DNA from: Marsupella aquatica
Lineage: Eukaryota; Marchantiophyta
Direction of reading: 5' to 3'
DNA length: 64,000 nt
Assembly (NCBI GenBank): GCA_973895155.1
Contig: OZ316892.1
Location: 12,772,001 to 12,836,000, forward strand
In this document: positions 12,130-24,579 of the stretch, piece after piece
Numbering within the stretch: the first letter of the stretch is position 1
Layout: every line of letters begins with the position of its first letter
Translations under genes and position numbers: made by a program
Notes under the pieces: generated by a model
Databases searched by the model: none
What the model saw: the letters and a program-made list of their open reading frames with translations, nothing else
Told to the model about the DNA's origin: nothing

Positions 12130-12480
12130 AGAGCGAATTGATAACCAGCTGTAAGTCTCGGTAGACGGAGTCCGTGGAGTCGTAGACGGTAGCTGTGGGC
12201 AGGGCAAACCGTAAGCCGCCGTGTCCAGCCCACGGGACGACGTACACTACCGAAACGCGACTAAGCACTAAGACGAACGCTTTTTGATGACAAAAGAAAA
12301 CAAACAAACTACGGTGGACGGAGGGCACGGACAAGCCATGATTGGTGGAGCCTGCAACTTGTCTGTCCTGGGCAAACGGGTCAGGCCGAAGCGGGCAGCG
12401 AAGGGCAGGGCAGAGAGGGCAGGGCAGGGTAGCCCAGATGGATTTGCAGGCACAACAAGACTGCGGGACAATTGAGTACA
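12130..12480. other. GC- and CpG-rich island of unknown function
   Basis: This stretch is clearly richer in G+C and CpG than its surroundings and contains a GGGCAGGGCAG repeat near 12400-12430. Open frames on both strands (minus 12089-12535) have no recognisable domain and look like by-products of composition. It may mark a promoter or a transferred fragment. Confidence 0.35.
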
Positions 12481-13178
12481 AACCAGTCGTACAAACGGTA
12501 CTGACTTGACCTTGGTTAATTAACACAATCATCATCGATCAGAGGCGTTGGCAGGACGGGTAGTCTGTTGTCAATGATCATCAGTGCCACCGGCAGACAG
12601 GTGCCAGAGTCCAGACTAGGTTACGAGTGGCTACTGTAGTAACAGTGACTTATAAATTCCGAACAGGGTATTTTTTTGAGAGTAAACATATATACCAAAG
12701 GGCGTCTTAAACTTTGAAATTTGCAGAAACAAACTTGGTTTGAAACTACCAATTTTGTTCAAGGGCAAGAGTCCGGGGACAAGTTTTTTTGTATCCACCA
12801 CTTGTTTTCAAAGAATTTGGCTTACACCACGAGCGGAGGCAGAAAGAAAAGATTTGAGACACCCTCATAAAAAGAATGGCACCAGGCAGAGGCTGGATGG
12901 GGGGAAGTTTAGGGTTTACATGATATGGCACTAAACTACTCTGGGGACATGTAGTGGGGCTCATAATTTTTCCAAGCTAACCCCTCTAGCTGTAAAAGCC
13001 GGGTAAGTAACGGGGACCAGACTGCGATAGTTTTCCTCATAGATAGTAGTCAACATGTGTGTTAGGTATTTACTCTTACGTCTAGGGTTACAATAGGTAA
13101 CTGTCATTAGGCTAACCATGGTCGGAGACGTGGTTAGGTTAACTAAGTTACACACTATATCCAAAGCGGTGCTTGCTA

Positions 13179-13460
<282 letters not shown>

Positions 13461-13789
13461 TATGCTCAAAAATGTGACCTGGTGCAAGACGGATGGGGGA
13501 ACCTGGTCCAGGGCGAGTAGCATAGGCGTCTGTGAAAGGTGTGGAGGCACAATGAGAAAACATAGAGTAATTTTGGGACAGGCCCACACTTTTAAGTTTT
13601 ATGATTTAGGGCAGGTTTTCTGAACTTGAGTCCTTTCCTTGCTGTAAGTTACTCTTTTTCACTTGGTTTGACCCATTGGAAACCATTAATCTAAAAAAGG
13701 TAGTAGGTCATGATATCATGATATGTGACCAAAACAAGGCGACAATCTTCTCTGGGAGTTTTTGCTGGAGCTCAGTTAAATAAACTCTC

Positions 13790-14725
13790 CTAGGCAATGG
13801 CCCTGAAAATGGCAGAAGGGGTTCCCGGAGAAGAATTTGTCTAGAAGTTAGAACAAAGCTCCTCATAAATGACACATGAGGCTCCTGGAGAAGAATTGGA
13901 AGTTAGAGTTTGGGGTTCTTATAAGGAACTCCTGAAGTCATTTGCGTAAGGTATGTGGCAGCCTGGTGAGTCAGACAGACATAGGGATTGTCCAAGATGT
14001 TGGTTAAAAATAATCAGAAAGAGCAAGGACAAACAGGACCTCTACTTGCGAACTCAATGGAAATGCATCAATGCCGCACCCCCCATTTTATTAAGCCCCC
14101 TAACCGGAGTTAGGATGAGACAAAATAAATTATATGCCCCTTGCCCACTTTTGGGATGTCCTATTTAGCAACAAACTCCAAAGCTGAGGATAACTACAAA
14201 GGAACGCAAACGCCAACCCGGGAGACATTATCCTAATGGCCAAAAACCCAATAAAGGGGGAAAACAAAGGTCAAAACAAGGAAAACCAAAGAGCCAAAAA
14301 GCCATACTCGCAAGAGAACCAAAGCTCTACTGAACATAAAGTCTTAAAATTCAGGTGTAAACGGCAAAGGAGGGTCTGGGGACGAATTTGGAGAGAAGTT
14401 GGAAGTGTATCTTTTCTAAGGGACTCCTAAAATTCAGGCGAAAGGAAGAATTTGTCTAGAAGTTGGAAGTGGATCTTTGCTAAGGGACTCTTAAAATTTA
14501 GGTGTAAACAGCGAAAGGAGGGTCTGGGGAAGAATTTGTGTCGAAGCTGGAAGTGGATCTTTTCTAAGGGACTCCCGAACTACTGTAATTGATGTAAGGT
14601 GTACGGGGACTTGGTGTGTCAGGAAGGCATCGAAATTGTCAAAGACGTTGGTTAAAAAATAATCGAAAAGCCGCATGAGCAAAAGGACGAAGAGGACCTC
14701 TACGTGGGAACTCCGTGAATATAGT
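13790..14725. repeat. Dispersed repeat family A cluster with about 650-bp duplication
   Basis: Blocks at 13880-14060 recur at 14525-14715, for example a CCAAGATGTTGGTTAAAAAT / AAAGACGTTGGTTAAAAAAT pair followed by AGGACCTCTAC..G..AACTC. Between them, three short units (about 14345-14575) repeat GAAGTTGGAAGTG.ATCTTT and AAGGGACTC. Family A landmarks (CCCAATAAAGGGGGAAAAC at 14248) are also present. No coding potential is convincing. Confidence 0.7.
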
Positions 14726-15660
14726 ATTTGTTTTTCCCAGTGCCCGCAGCAGAGTCTCGGGGGCAATGTGTAACGGGTACGCAAGGGGGCAGCTGGGTTG
14801 CACGCTTAAATTCTTTCCTTTGGGCAAGCGCCCAGAGCCCACACCGGCGTGCCCAGAAAGTGATTTCGTAACGGGCAGCAATGGCTGGCCGGGGCTTTGC
14901 ACGAAGATTGGAGACGAGATTTGGAACCGGCTTTATTGGTTGGAACTGCCCCCCCTACCGTGCCCGTCCGTTAGGTCGGGTATGTGCCCAGAACCTGTTC
15001 AGTACTCTTTCATCTTTTCGGTAGCCTCAATAGTCCTTTCGTTTGCCCGAAAGTGTGCTGTTATTATTATTATTTTTTATATTAGACCTATTCGCAAACT
15101 CAAGGCTTTTATAATGTGCTCTTATTGTTGTTTTTATATCACGAGTTGTCTAATCTGCTCTTATTATTGCTTTTATATCAGACCTATCAATGAGATCCTT
15201 ATAGTCGTTCATGCTTGTCTTTACAAAACTTTGGATTGTTTTTGTATTGATGTGGCTGCCAAAAGTGTTTCATGCAAAGCTTTTCTTTCATGCTCCTTTC
15301 TTCCTGCAGCGTTGTGTCAAAAAAGAGCTGCTAGTCATTCATGGTTAAGCCAGTCTGCGGATACAGTCAGTTTGTAAAACTTGCAGGAAAACAGTCTTGA
15401 TCTTTGTGGATAGGTCTAGCATCTCTATTCCCAATTCAAGATTGGAAGAAGGTGCCTGGAGTTCCTAAACCCCAGAACCTCCATGAACTGTGACACTGCT
15501 TCCACCCTGACTTAATCACAACCTCTGGCCCAATTCCAAACAAGCTTTTAAAAAAACATTCTCCCTTGATAGACAACCAAATCAGTTGCTCTTGCGGTCA
15601 TTAGAAGAGCATTGCAAATTCTTCCCAACAACCCTAATATTGCCAGTTTTCAGTAAGCAC
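14726..15660. other. Unassigned stretch with a long but unconvincing ORF
   Basis: A 220-codon plus-strand frame (14715-15377) is open, but its second half is low-complexity, built from repeats of a GCTTTTATATCAGACCTAT-like motif near 15060-15200. It has no recognised domain and starts inside the family A repeat. I regard it as a chance ORF. Confidence 0.4.
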
Positions 15661-16559
15661 AGAGAGGGCTCAAGATGAGTCAACACTAATTTAAACATGG
15701 CACAAAAGAGAAACCCTAGGCAACTAGGTTATCTACTACCATTCCTGCTACATGCAGGACTGGTTGCACCATGTCTATTAAGGTGTGTTTAGGTTGCCTG
15801 ATTTCCATTGTAATGAAAGTGTATACTCAAAGATCTATAAACAAATATTCCATCATTCATGCCACATTGTGGTTCAATGTCTTAGGTGCCTTACTCAAGA
15901 TCATCCTTCTTATATTAATTTGCTTTCTATATGCATCCCAAGTAATGTCCATATATTCCCATATGTGATGTTTGACTGGGTATTTGCTCCTTACACCAAC
16001 CAACCCCATTAACCTTTGGAGATTCTGTACGTGTGTTAACTGCTAAGGTATACCCTGAGCTCTCTTTTTTTTATCATGCTTTTGAGTCACACCAAATCTA
16101 CCCGTCTCTTGCATGACTACTTCTGGCTGTTTGGTCGATGTGCTGCAATTTACCTTTGCAACTTGTGATCCACTGTAGCAACAACACAGTTTCAAATTGT
16201 GCTTTGGGTCACCCAACATCCACTCAGGTCAATGGCTCCTGTGAAACTCCTCAACCACTCTTACGTCATGCTGTGTGCCCATTTTTATTCAGGTGCTCAT
16301 GTTTTGTTAAGATGACTATTGTCAAGCAAACAATCTACTTATGTGGATCTGCTTACAATAGATAGCATTTGGAAATGTGGAAATATACATCCTCATGTTG
16401 TCACAGTCTATTGGCAATGTGCCAGCACACAATAAAGGGCAGCATGCATGGCTAGACCCAATGGGCCGCCAATGGGAAACAATAAACAAGTTTCCCGGGA
16501 ATCCCCTCCATAACCAATGCCCTCCTTCCCTCTTCCTTTTTTCAAATGGACATAAATTC

Positions 16560-16790
16560 ACTTCGTGATTTTTCTTTTGGTAATTTTGGTGTTTATGGAC
16601 AAGAATGCACAGTCTGGAATTGGATCAGAGAATTATGCAAACATCTCCTCTACTCTTACTAAATAGTGAATCTCAGGATCTTTTTGGTCTTTAATAAATG
16701 TATGAATGCCCTGTTGCGAGTGTATCATAGACCAATAACACCCTCTCAAAATTCAAACTAGAGTCCTCATTTTCCAAGGCTTGTGGCCTA
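16560..16790. repeat. Dispersed repeat family B, copy 1
   Basis: TTTTCTTTTGGTAATTTTGG...AAGAATGCACAGTC, followed by a CTCCTCTACTCTTACT block and a later CTCAAAATTCAA block, occurs in the same order at 22330-22550 and 52810-53015. A partial copy lies at 17040-17180. Confidence 0.65.
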
Positions 16791-17039
16791 TAATGCCTCA
16801 CTACAAGGGGGTCTCAACCTGTTATCCCCCATTTTTTCAGTCACCAGGTGTGGGAATTTTTGTCCATCAATGTGACCAAAACCCAACTTTTGGGAAAACT
16901 TACCTCCACGGGCTTTTTATGTAGGAACAGGTCAAGTCAACGTCATCATTTTTCAATGGGCAATACCATTCTTGATCGAAGGGCGCTGACACGTTTCTCA
17001 CACAGCGGTTGTTAGTGTGCACCATCAAGATTTGAATGG

Positions 17040-17185
17040 GTTCATTATAAAAATTTTCCTCTATTTTACTAAAACTAGTAAAATAAAAAATCTTTCATGC
17101 CTTTAAGTGTATTAAGGTACCATTACCAGAGCATTGTGGGCAATCGTTGCCCCTCTTGCCCCACAATGCTCAAGAGTAAGCTCTT
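17040..17185. repeat. Dispersed repeat family B, partial copy with hairpin
   Basis: TTTTCCTCTATTTTACTAAA, AATCTTTCATGCCTTTAAGT and GGGCAAT blocks align with 52890-52970. The segment 17129-17171 contains a perfect 12-bp inverted repeat, GAGCATTGTGGG and its complement, with a 19-nt loop. Confidence 0.65.
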
Positions 17186-18579
17186 GTTTTTTTAGGCATT
17201 AGCTCCACTCAACTCTATACATAATCTTGTCCCACCTTGTTCAGAATGGTTATTTCTATTTCTATCCTGTGAACATGAAAACTTACACCCATTTCTAGTG
17301 TGTCTTGGTAATTGCACATCAAAGTGTGATAGTGTATGGCATGCTATGAATAACACTCAATGATTCAAACAGAACAATTAAGTTTATCATGGTAGGGAGT
17401 GATATTGTACACCATATATTGTAATATTTGGTAGGGAATGATATTGTATACCATATATTGTAATATTTTGTTGAGTAGATCTGCAATTAAAGGCACTCTC
17501 TTGCATGACGACTTCTGCATTCTGGGTTGGTCTTGCCCCAATAAGTTACTCTTGGCTTGCAATCGTGAATAGAACTGCAGCAAGAGCACTTACAACGCTT
17601 GATCTTCAGAAACGCTGCTGCTGATCTGAATTACTTTTGGGACTCTGAATGGTACAGAGCCAGGACATGATTGCTGCACGGTATTCCCAGCTCTGCCTCG
17701 AGAAGAAAAGAGGAAAAGCGGTTCCATCCACAAATCTTCTGAGATCAGCAGCGTTATACTCTTTCGCTGCACTGTAGCTTCAAAAGCTGTGTCTCTTCGT
17801 GGCTGCACTTTACGTAACACTACTCTCTGTCAGCAGCTGATGGAATGCTTTTTGCATTAATAAAGATTCTACGGTACTGGGGATCAGTGCAATGGCACCT
17901 CGAGAGAGATAGGATTACTTCACCGTTCATCTGTGCGTGGGAAAGAGGCAACCCAGGTTTTGTGGGCTAATAAATATCGTGGACGGAGACCTCTTTTCTG
18001 GGCAGGCAATGGGTAAACTCAGCTGGGACTTCTTTGGCCACGCGTCCCACGTAAAGACTGCAATGTGTTTCATTGTGGGACTTTCGCTCCAGATTACTTT
18101 AGTGGCACCACAGGAAATAGATATCTAGGTATTAAGGTTCTGAACTTGACAGACAAAATATTTCAGAGTGCTTGTGAAACCTAGAAGGATTGGTAATATG
18201 TATTTTAAGTGTTCTAATCATTTTGATGTGAACACTGACTTCAGTGTCAAAGTCAGGCTTCTTCAGATGGACAAGCATAAGGCTGCAGTTGTTGCTAATA
18301 TGCAAGGAAGCCTCTTGTGACTAGTGCTACTAAGCTTGGATCAACCCTTGCTACTATGTCATAGTTCATTCTAGGAAACCAATAGAGAAATGTTTTTCCA
18401 CTGGGAGTTGGAAGAGATAGACAGATGAAAGAAGCAAGGGAAAACACATGAAACAATTTTCCTAGGCGTATAAGATGTACTGCAATCAGAATTTGGAACT
18501 GCATCAAAATTTAAGCCTGAAGGTGGGCACAATTAATCATGCAGAAAGAGAACTCGTAGAAAATGACAATTCTCGGGGG

Positions 18580-18850
18580 TCTCACTATATGGGGACCTCC
18601 CCATCATCTACGATGTTTTTAGGTCTCGGACCCCCTAAAAATGTAAGAATTTAAAATAAATTAATTAATCCCTATAAAGTTGGAATATTCTTGGAAGATT
18701 CCAAAAATTGGATTAAAAAGACCCTAATGTTTTTACAAGTCACAAAATTGAATTTAAAGGACCCTATTGTTCTTCTGCAAATTTTTTTAAGTCGTCCCTT
18801 AAAACCAATCAAATGACCCTATCCTTCGTCGCACGTGATATGCCATTTTT
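18580..18850. repeat. Dispersed repeat related to 2131-2290
   Basis: It shares the TTGTTCTTCTGCAAAT block and the following TTAAAACCAA with the 2.1-2.3 kb stretch. The rest is AT-rich and noncoding, and the boundaries are unclear. Confidence 0.35.
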
Positions 18851-19699
18851 GTGGAAATGAAACCCCTGAGTGACAATTATGGCAAGTACCAGCCACCTAG
18901 TATAGGAAACAACAATCTTCATCAAAACAAAGCTATGAAACAAACATCAATGACACGAGAGGACTAGTTTGAAGACTTCCTCAGCCAGTAGCAATAGAGC
19001 ATCTCAAAGTTGCCCTCTCCTGTTTTTTTCCGGTCAGCGGTTCTAAGAAATCTATGTCCGCAACCTAGACCAAAATCCAATGATGGGTTTCAAGATGCTC
19101 CTGTGGGTCAGCTGGCCGCTGACAATTTGAGAATGGTTGCTGACAATTCTTGAAGGGTAAAAACAATTCTTGAAGGGCGCCGACATATATTGCGTGAAGC
19201 AACTTTTGGTGCGGATGGCGGTGCGCTGACCGCCTGAGTTACTGACAGTCACCTTTTGTGGGAACCGCATATTTTTGGTCTATGACCCATGCTGCAACAT
19301 TTTGGTAACTGGAAACCTCCGGGAATGAGCCAGTTTTAGACGCCCTAATGAACGTGGTTCAATTTTCCAACCTTGAGAAACCATCATAAGAGGGGGAGCA
19401 TGCCCAAACAACATGCAATGACAAAGCAACAATGGCAGCATTCAACAAGAGCAGTCAATCCATTGAGGTGCTCCATAGAGGTATCAACTCGGGGGGTCGA
19501 GTATCAAAAATCATAGGAACCATGTGTCATCAAAAATTGGTATTTGAAATATAAATTAGCTAAATTTTAAAAAGTGGAGAAGGCATTTACTCTCATTCAC
19601 TTAGCCACTGGGGCTTGACGATGCTGCAAGTCATGAGTGTAACACTCTCAGCCTCAATGTTGACACTGACAATTCTTTACTCCTCTCTTTCTCATCTTG

Positions 19700-20465
19700 C
19701 TCAACCTTGACCCAAGAACTTATTGCAGTGGAACTTATTGAAGTCCAGCACTTCAGGTTCTTTCAGATGCTTAACTCCCTCAACTTGTTCAGGTAAGTAG
19801 TTCCCAACATTGCAGCGTAGCTCGCTGCTCCATTGGCAGCTGACTGCCTGCCCGGCTGTCCCTCACCCCCTTAGACCGGTTTTGCCATTCTCCTTCCACA
19901 CACAAAGGCTGCTCCTATTATATATTTTGGTTTTGAGTGAATTATATTAGCAGTGTGTCATAGAATGCTCCCAAGTAACCACTAGGGCTCATCTCTCGTC
20001 AGTCTCTTCTCTCTCTAGCAACTAGTTCAGCACTTCAGACTATTCAGATGGTTAACTCCCACCCCACTTCAGGTAATGTAGTTAACTAAGTTCCCAACAT
20101 TGCAGCGTAGCCCGCTGCTCCCATTGGCCATCAACTGGCTGCCCCGCCCCTCCCTCGCCCCCTTAGACCATTTGGCCATTCCAGTTTATTTTGCAGCCCA
20201 CCAATCAGACCTGAATGATGCTCCTGAAGATAATATATAGACTGAATTATATTAGCCTACGTCATAGAACGTTCCCAATAATTAATCACCAAGGCTCATC
20301 TCTCTTCTCTCTATCAACTCAACTCATTCAGCACTTCGCCAGTTCAGACTATTCAGATGCTTAACTCCCTCCCCCACTCCAGGTAATGTAGTTAACTCAG
20401 TTCCCAACATTGCAGCGTAGCCCGCCGCTCCCATTGGCCATCAACTGGCTGCCCGCCCCTCCCTC
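19700..20465 (+). repeat. Triplicated promoter-like module, units of about 290-310 bp
   Basis: Three head-to-tail units are anchored by TTCCCAACATTGCAGCG at 19801, 20091 and 20401. Each is preceded by TCAGATGSTTAACTCCC and then CAGGTAAxxTAG, and followed by CATTGGC and a CCCTTAGACC block. The unit between copies includes CCACCAATCAGA (20197), AATATATAGACTGAATTAT (20231) and a CT-rich stretch. In order this resembles a CCAAT box, TATA box, leader, short ATG and splice donor. No downstream exon is visible, so the promoter reading is inference; the triplication is seen directly. Confidence 0.7.
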
Positions 20466-20880
20466 AAATTCAATTGACCACAGTCGGAACAGCACCCCCC
20501 CCCCCCCCGCCCGTACGAATGTTTTTTGTGCCCTTTCCCATAAATATTCTCGCGAGCTCCTGGCGGGGAACACGGCCTTTTAGCACATGGCGACCCGTTC
20601 CCCACTTTATTTTTGCATGTTTTTATTATTATATACTTAAAACCGGAGCCCCTAGATCTCCTCAAAACAATCCACATTCCGTCACTCATTTATTATTATT
20701 CCACCGTCTCCTCCGTCTGCTGTCCTTTGCGTTTCATTCCCGGGCAGCCCGCTCGTCTACTGTACAGTGAGTGTCGAGTTGCGTCCTATCAAGTCAACCA
20801 ATGCGACGCGCCCAGAAGACGCATCGAAGCTGCTGCCCCACTATTAATAATAAGCGTGACTTTGCACCACACTCAATCAC
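20466..20880. other. GC-rich spacer, no gene assigned
   Basis: It contains a C-rich run near 20494-20510 and composition unlike both flanking arrays. Open frames on both strands (20474-20770, 20613-20912) carry no domain I recognise. Confidence 0.35.
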
Positions 20881-22265
20881 CCCAAAAGCTGAGCCCTATT
20901 TCAGCTGCATAATTTTTGGGTCTGGATTGTATTCTCTTTCGTGAATTTACTTGTGAATTCGAGCCCAAAAGTTGAGCCCTACTTGAGCTTGACATTTTTT
21001 CGAGTCTGAATTGTATTCTCTTCATGAGTACTTTACTTGTAAATTCGAGCCCAAAAGTTGAGCCCTACTTGAACTTGACATTTTTTCGAGTCTGAATTGT
21101 ATTTTCTTCATGAGTACTTTACTTGTAAATTCGAGCCTTAAAGTTGACCTCAACTTGAAGTATAGATTAGATGAACATGCTTCATTTTTTTTTGTCTTGT
21201 AGTGATGTATGGGATTAAGGTCAGCCCTTTAACTTTATGAGATATAGGGCGACCTTATGTTGAGGCGAGTAAGCAGGGAGACTGCATACCTCATAAAGCT
21301 ATATGTGCCCATAAGATGCGTGCAAGCAACTGCCCCCTAATAATAAGCGTGACTTTGTACCCCACTCAATCAGAGCTTCCAGCCCCAAAAGTTGAGCCCT
21401 ACTTGAACTTGATAAGTTTTGGGTTTGGATTGTATTCTCTTCATGAATTTACTTGTGAATCCGAGCCCAATAGTTGAGCCCTAGTTGAACTTGATGATTT
21501 TTGTATTCTTTTCATAAATTTAATTGTGATTCGAGCCCAAAAGTTGAATCCAACTTGAAGTAGGATTAAGGTCATCATGTTAGCTTTGTGAGATAGAGGG
21601 ACACCTTACATCTACTCGCATACATGGGGAGTCAGACTGTCTACCCCATAAAGCTATATCTGCCCATAGGATGCATCTAACCTGCTGCCCCTCAAGGATA
21701 AGTGTGAATTTGTACCCCCTCAATCCCAGCCCCAAAGTTTACCCTAGGTAAGTTTGAAATTGAATATTGTTTTCTCTTGATGAATTTACTTGTGAACTCA
21801 AGCATAAAAGTTGAACCTAACTTGATGACTAGGATTAAGGCTCATACGGTTAGGTTTATGAGATATAGGGTTGACCCGCTTACGCAGGGAGACCATATCC
21901 CTCATAAAGCTATACGTGCCCATAAGATGCATCTAAGCTGCCCCCTAATACTCCGCATGAATTTGTACTCCACTCAATCAGAGCTTCCAGCCCCAAAGTT
22001 GAGCCCTACTTGAAATTGATGATATTTGGGTCTGGATTGTGTTCTCTTGATGGATTTACTTGTGAACTCAAGCCCAAAAATTGAACCTAGCCAACTTGAT
22101 GTATAGGGTTATGGTCAATCGTGCAGTTAGCTTATGAGAGATAGGGTGGCCTTATGTTGACCCACTTATGCGTGGAAACACAGGGGAGACCATATACCTC
22201 AAAAAGCTATATGTGCCCCCCAAAGTTCAAGCCCAAAGTTGAGCCCTACTTGAACTTGATAATAT
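20880..22265. repeat. Higher-order tandem repeat array
   Basis: A short unit of about 83-88 bp (landmarks AAAAGTTGAGCCCTACTTGA, GAATTGTATTCTCTTCATGA, ACTTGTRAATTCGAGC) starts at about 20888, 20971 and 21058, and recurs in diverged form near 21385, 21470, 21735, 21995 and 22230. Interleaved is a second block with GAGATAKAGGG, AGACxxxATACCTCATAAAG and GTGCCCATAAGATGC near 21240-21330, 21590-21680, 21855-21945 and 22140-22215. Together they form a higher-order unit of roughly 260-350 bp. It is noncoding. Confidence 0.85.
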
Positions 22266-22329
22266 TGAGCCAAGACTTCAAATCCAAAAGTGGAGGTTAT
22301 ACCAATGTTGTCTCTTTTACCTCAATCCC

Positions 22330-22560
22330 CATAGGGAATTTTCTTTTGTAATTTTGGTGTTTCATGGATGGGTTCATGGAGAAGAATGCACAGTCCAGAT
22401 TTTGGACTGCGGCATTATGAAACTTCTATTCTACTTTTACTAAAAATAGAAATAAAGAATGCTTCAAGCATAGTATGTGTATTAACTCCCTATATATTGC
22501 AAGGGCATTATGGGCAATAATAGTCCCTCAAAATTAAGATATTGCCCTCTTATTTGGGGC
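22330..22560. repeat. Dispersed repeat family B, copy 2
   Basis: It begins TTTTCTTTTGTAATTTTGGT, then GGAGAAGAATGCACAGTC, TATTCTACTTTTACTA, GGGCAATAATAG and CCCTCAAAATTAAG. These are the same blocks in the same order as at 16560 and 52810. Confidence 0.7.
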
Positions 22561-22736
22561 GCTATGACCCATATTGCACTATACTAGGGCAATACCATAC
22601 TATATGTGAAAGAGACTGTCTTACTGCACCCCCTCCCCCACACCAACATCTACAAGGGGTGTCTCATAGTTTCTCAAAAGTAGCATAAGTAATATGGACT
22701 CATAGGGGTTTCTTCAATTTGACTCTTGATTTTTCT

Positions 22737-24579
22737 TTTGTTCAAACAGCTTTTTACTAAACTACCCCCAAAATAAGCCTTACTACGATACTTCCCCCAA
22801 AACTATTCTATTATGCATACTGCCCCCCATATTGTATGTAGTTGCGTTCAACCTAACTTCACCAAGAAGCCACCTCTCCCATTGGCTGCCGTGCCAACCC
22901 ACGGTTGAATTCCAACCCACAGTCGTAGTCATGCTCGCAGTCATGATCGGGACCCCAACAGCATCCAGCCCCGACTCCATTCGCCAGTGACTCCTACTGG
23001 GCCCAGAATTGCGCCCCTACTACTATTATTGTCCCCTGACTCCTAGCCCCCAAGTTTCCTTTCGAGAACTAGCCAACAATATTGGCTTTTTTAATGCACT
23101 TTGTATCAAGGTGCCAACGCAAAGGTGGGGCAGCTTGGATAGCGATGGATTGGGTGTAAGGGGAGGGGGGGCATTTGATCAAGGTGCAAAGCGGGGGGAG
23201 TTCAGGGCGCAGCAGCTGGACCAGTTTGAAGTGTGTGCCCAATCTGTAGCCCCATTATTCTATGGGAAAATAGGCCTGAAATAAGTATGTACTTAGGAGA
23301 AGCGTCAGAGGTCATTGATCAAACAGTGGCAAATCTGTGTGCAGCGGTTACAATTGCTGAAAAGAATCCACAAATCAATGGCATGGGCAACAACCACCAT
23401 TGTGGAGGCATTGGCAGTATGCATATGGGCCTTGCTGGGAGTAGTTGGGTCCAATTTCAGTTTCATGTCAAATGCAATGGAACTTGGTTGAGATAAGCTG
23501 CACTTCTGGCTGGTGTCATCTGAGGACCAACCAGTGTCATCTGAGGACCAACCAGTCGCTGCAGCAATACCCGTTGCTCTACCAATGGAATCAAAATTGA
23601 TGGAGGATGAAGCCAAGTCAACTACACAGCCAGTGCAGCCAATGCAGCCCAGGTGCAACAACATCCTGCAACACAAGAGCCTATGAATGACACAATGTAG
23701 CAAGGCCCGAGGCATGCAAGGGGTGCACAAAATGTTTGAGCATTGACATCCTGGGAAGAAGCGAAGACTTACTGAGTATGCAGTTGTTTGTGGTTACACA
23801 CCAGGCATCTATGACCCATGGGAGGCTTGCTAGCACCAGGTCCATGGCTTCAGCGGATGCAAGTTCAAGAGTTTTAGGCAGGAAGCACTGGCATATTTGC
23901 TGGGCAGATTGATGCAAATTAGGCAGTAACATCATTAGTGCCAGAACAATTGCATAGGCTTTCTGTTTTGTTGAGAACTCAGATTTGCATAGCGTTTCTA
24001 TTTTGTTGAACTCAGATTGCACAGCCTTTGTATTTTGTTGAGAACTCAAACTGTACTGCCCCAAGCGGCCACTTTTGGAATTATACTGAATGTTTTTTTG
24101 GATTCTGTTGGATATGGACATTCCACTGTGGACTCAATTATGCTTAGACTCACATTGTCTTGTAATTGGTCTGAACACATTCAAGCTTGCAAAATGAATT
24201 TAGTGTAGTGTCACAAACAGATAATTAAAACAGGAAACAAGGGTTCTTGTGGTCTGAAACTCGTCCAGACACTTGCAAAACTTCAAACATCTCAACTAAG
24301 TGTCAGCAAGTGACAACTTTTGTGACAGCACTACGATCTGTCAACCCAGCTACAGACTAACCAAAAATTCTTGTACTAAAGTAAACTGAATTGTGTCCAA
24401 CCTAGAAAAGAGTAGTTCAGCAGGATGGTTGTGTTTCCATGGTGGGTTGGCGCACCAGCCAATGGGAGAGGTGGCTTGCTTGGGAACATAGGTTGAATGT
24501 AACTACATACTATTTGGGGGGTAGTATCATAATAAGGCTCAATTTGGGGGGTAGTTTGGTAAAAAGCTGTCTGCTCAAA
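22737..24579. mobile_element. Putative non-autonomous DNA transposon with about 160-bp terminal inverted repeats
   Basis: The left arm (22737-22902) and the reverse complement of the right arm (24440-24579) align from TTTGxxCAxACAGCTTTTTACYAAACTACCCCC through GTATGTAGTTRCxTTCAACCTA to CCACCTCTCCCATTGGCTG. Mismatches and one indel of about 30 bp are present. The 1.5-kb interior is mostly noncoding, with a short duplicated GTGTCATCTGAGGACCAACC near 23516-23550 and a plus-strand coding-like stretch near 23285-23490. I do not see a transposase or an unambiguous target-site duplication, so the superfamily is unassigned. A foldback-like or Mutator-like origin is possible given the long arms. Confidence 0.75.

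Noticed and set aside
12089-12535. 148-codon minus-strand frame in the GC-rich island, with overlapping frames on both strands
   Set aside because: Overlapping open frames on both strands are expected from high GC with few stop triplets; no domain is seen.
14715-15377. 220-codon plus-strand open frame, the longest in the window
   Set aside because: It starts inside the family A repeat, the second half is built from a repeated AT-rich phrase, and no domain is recognisable; probably a chance ORF.
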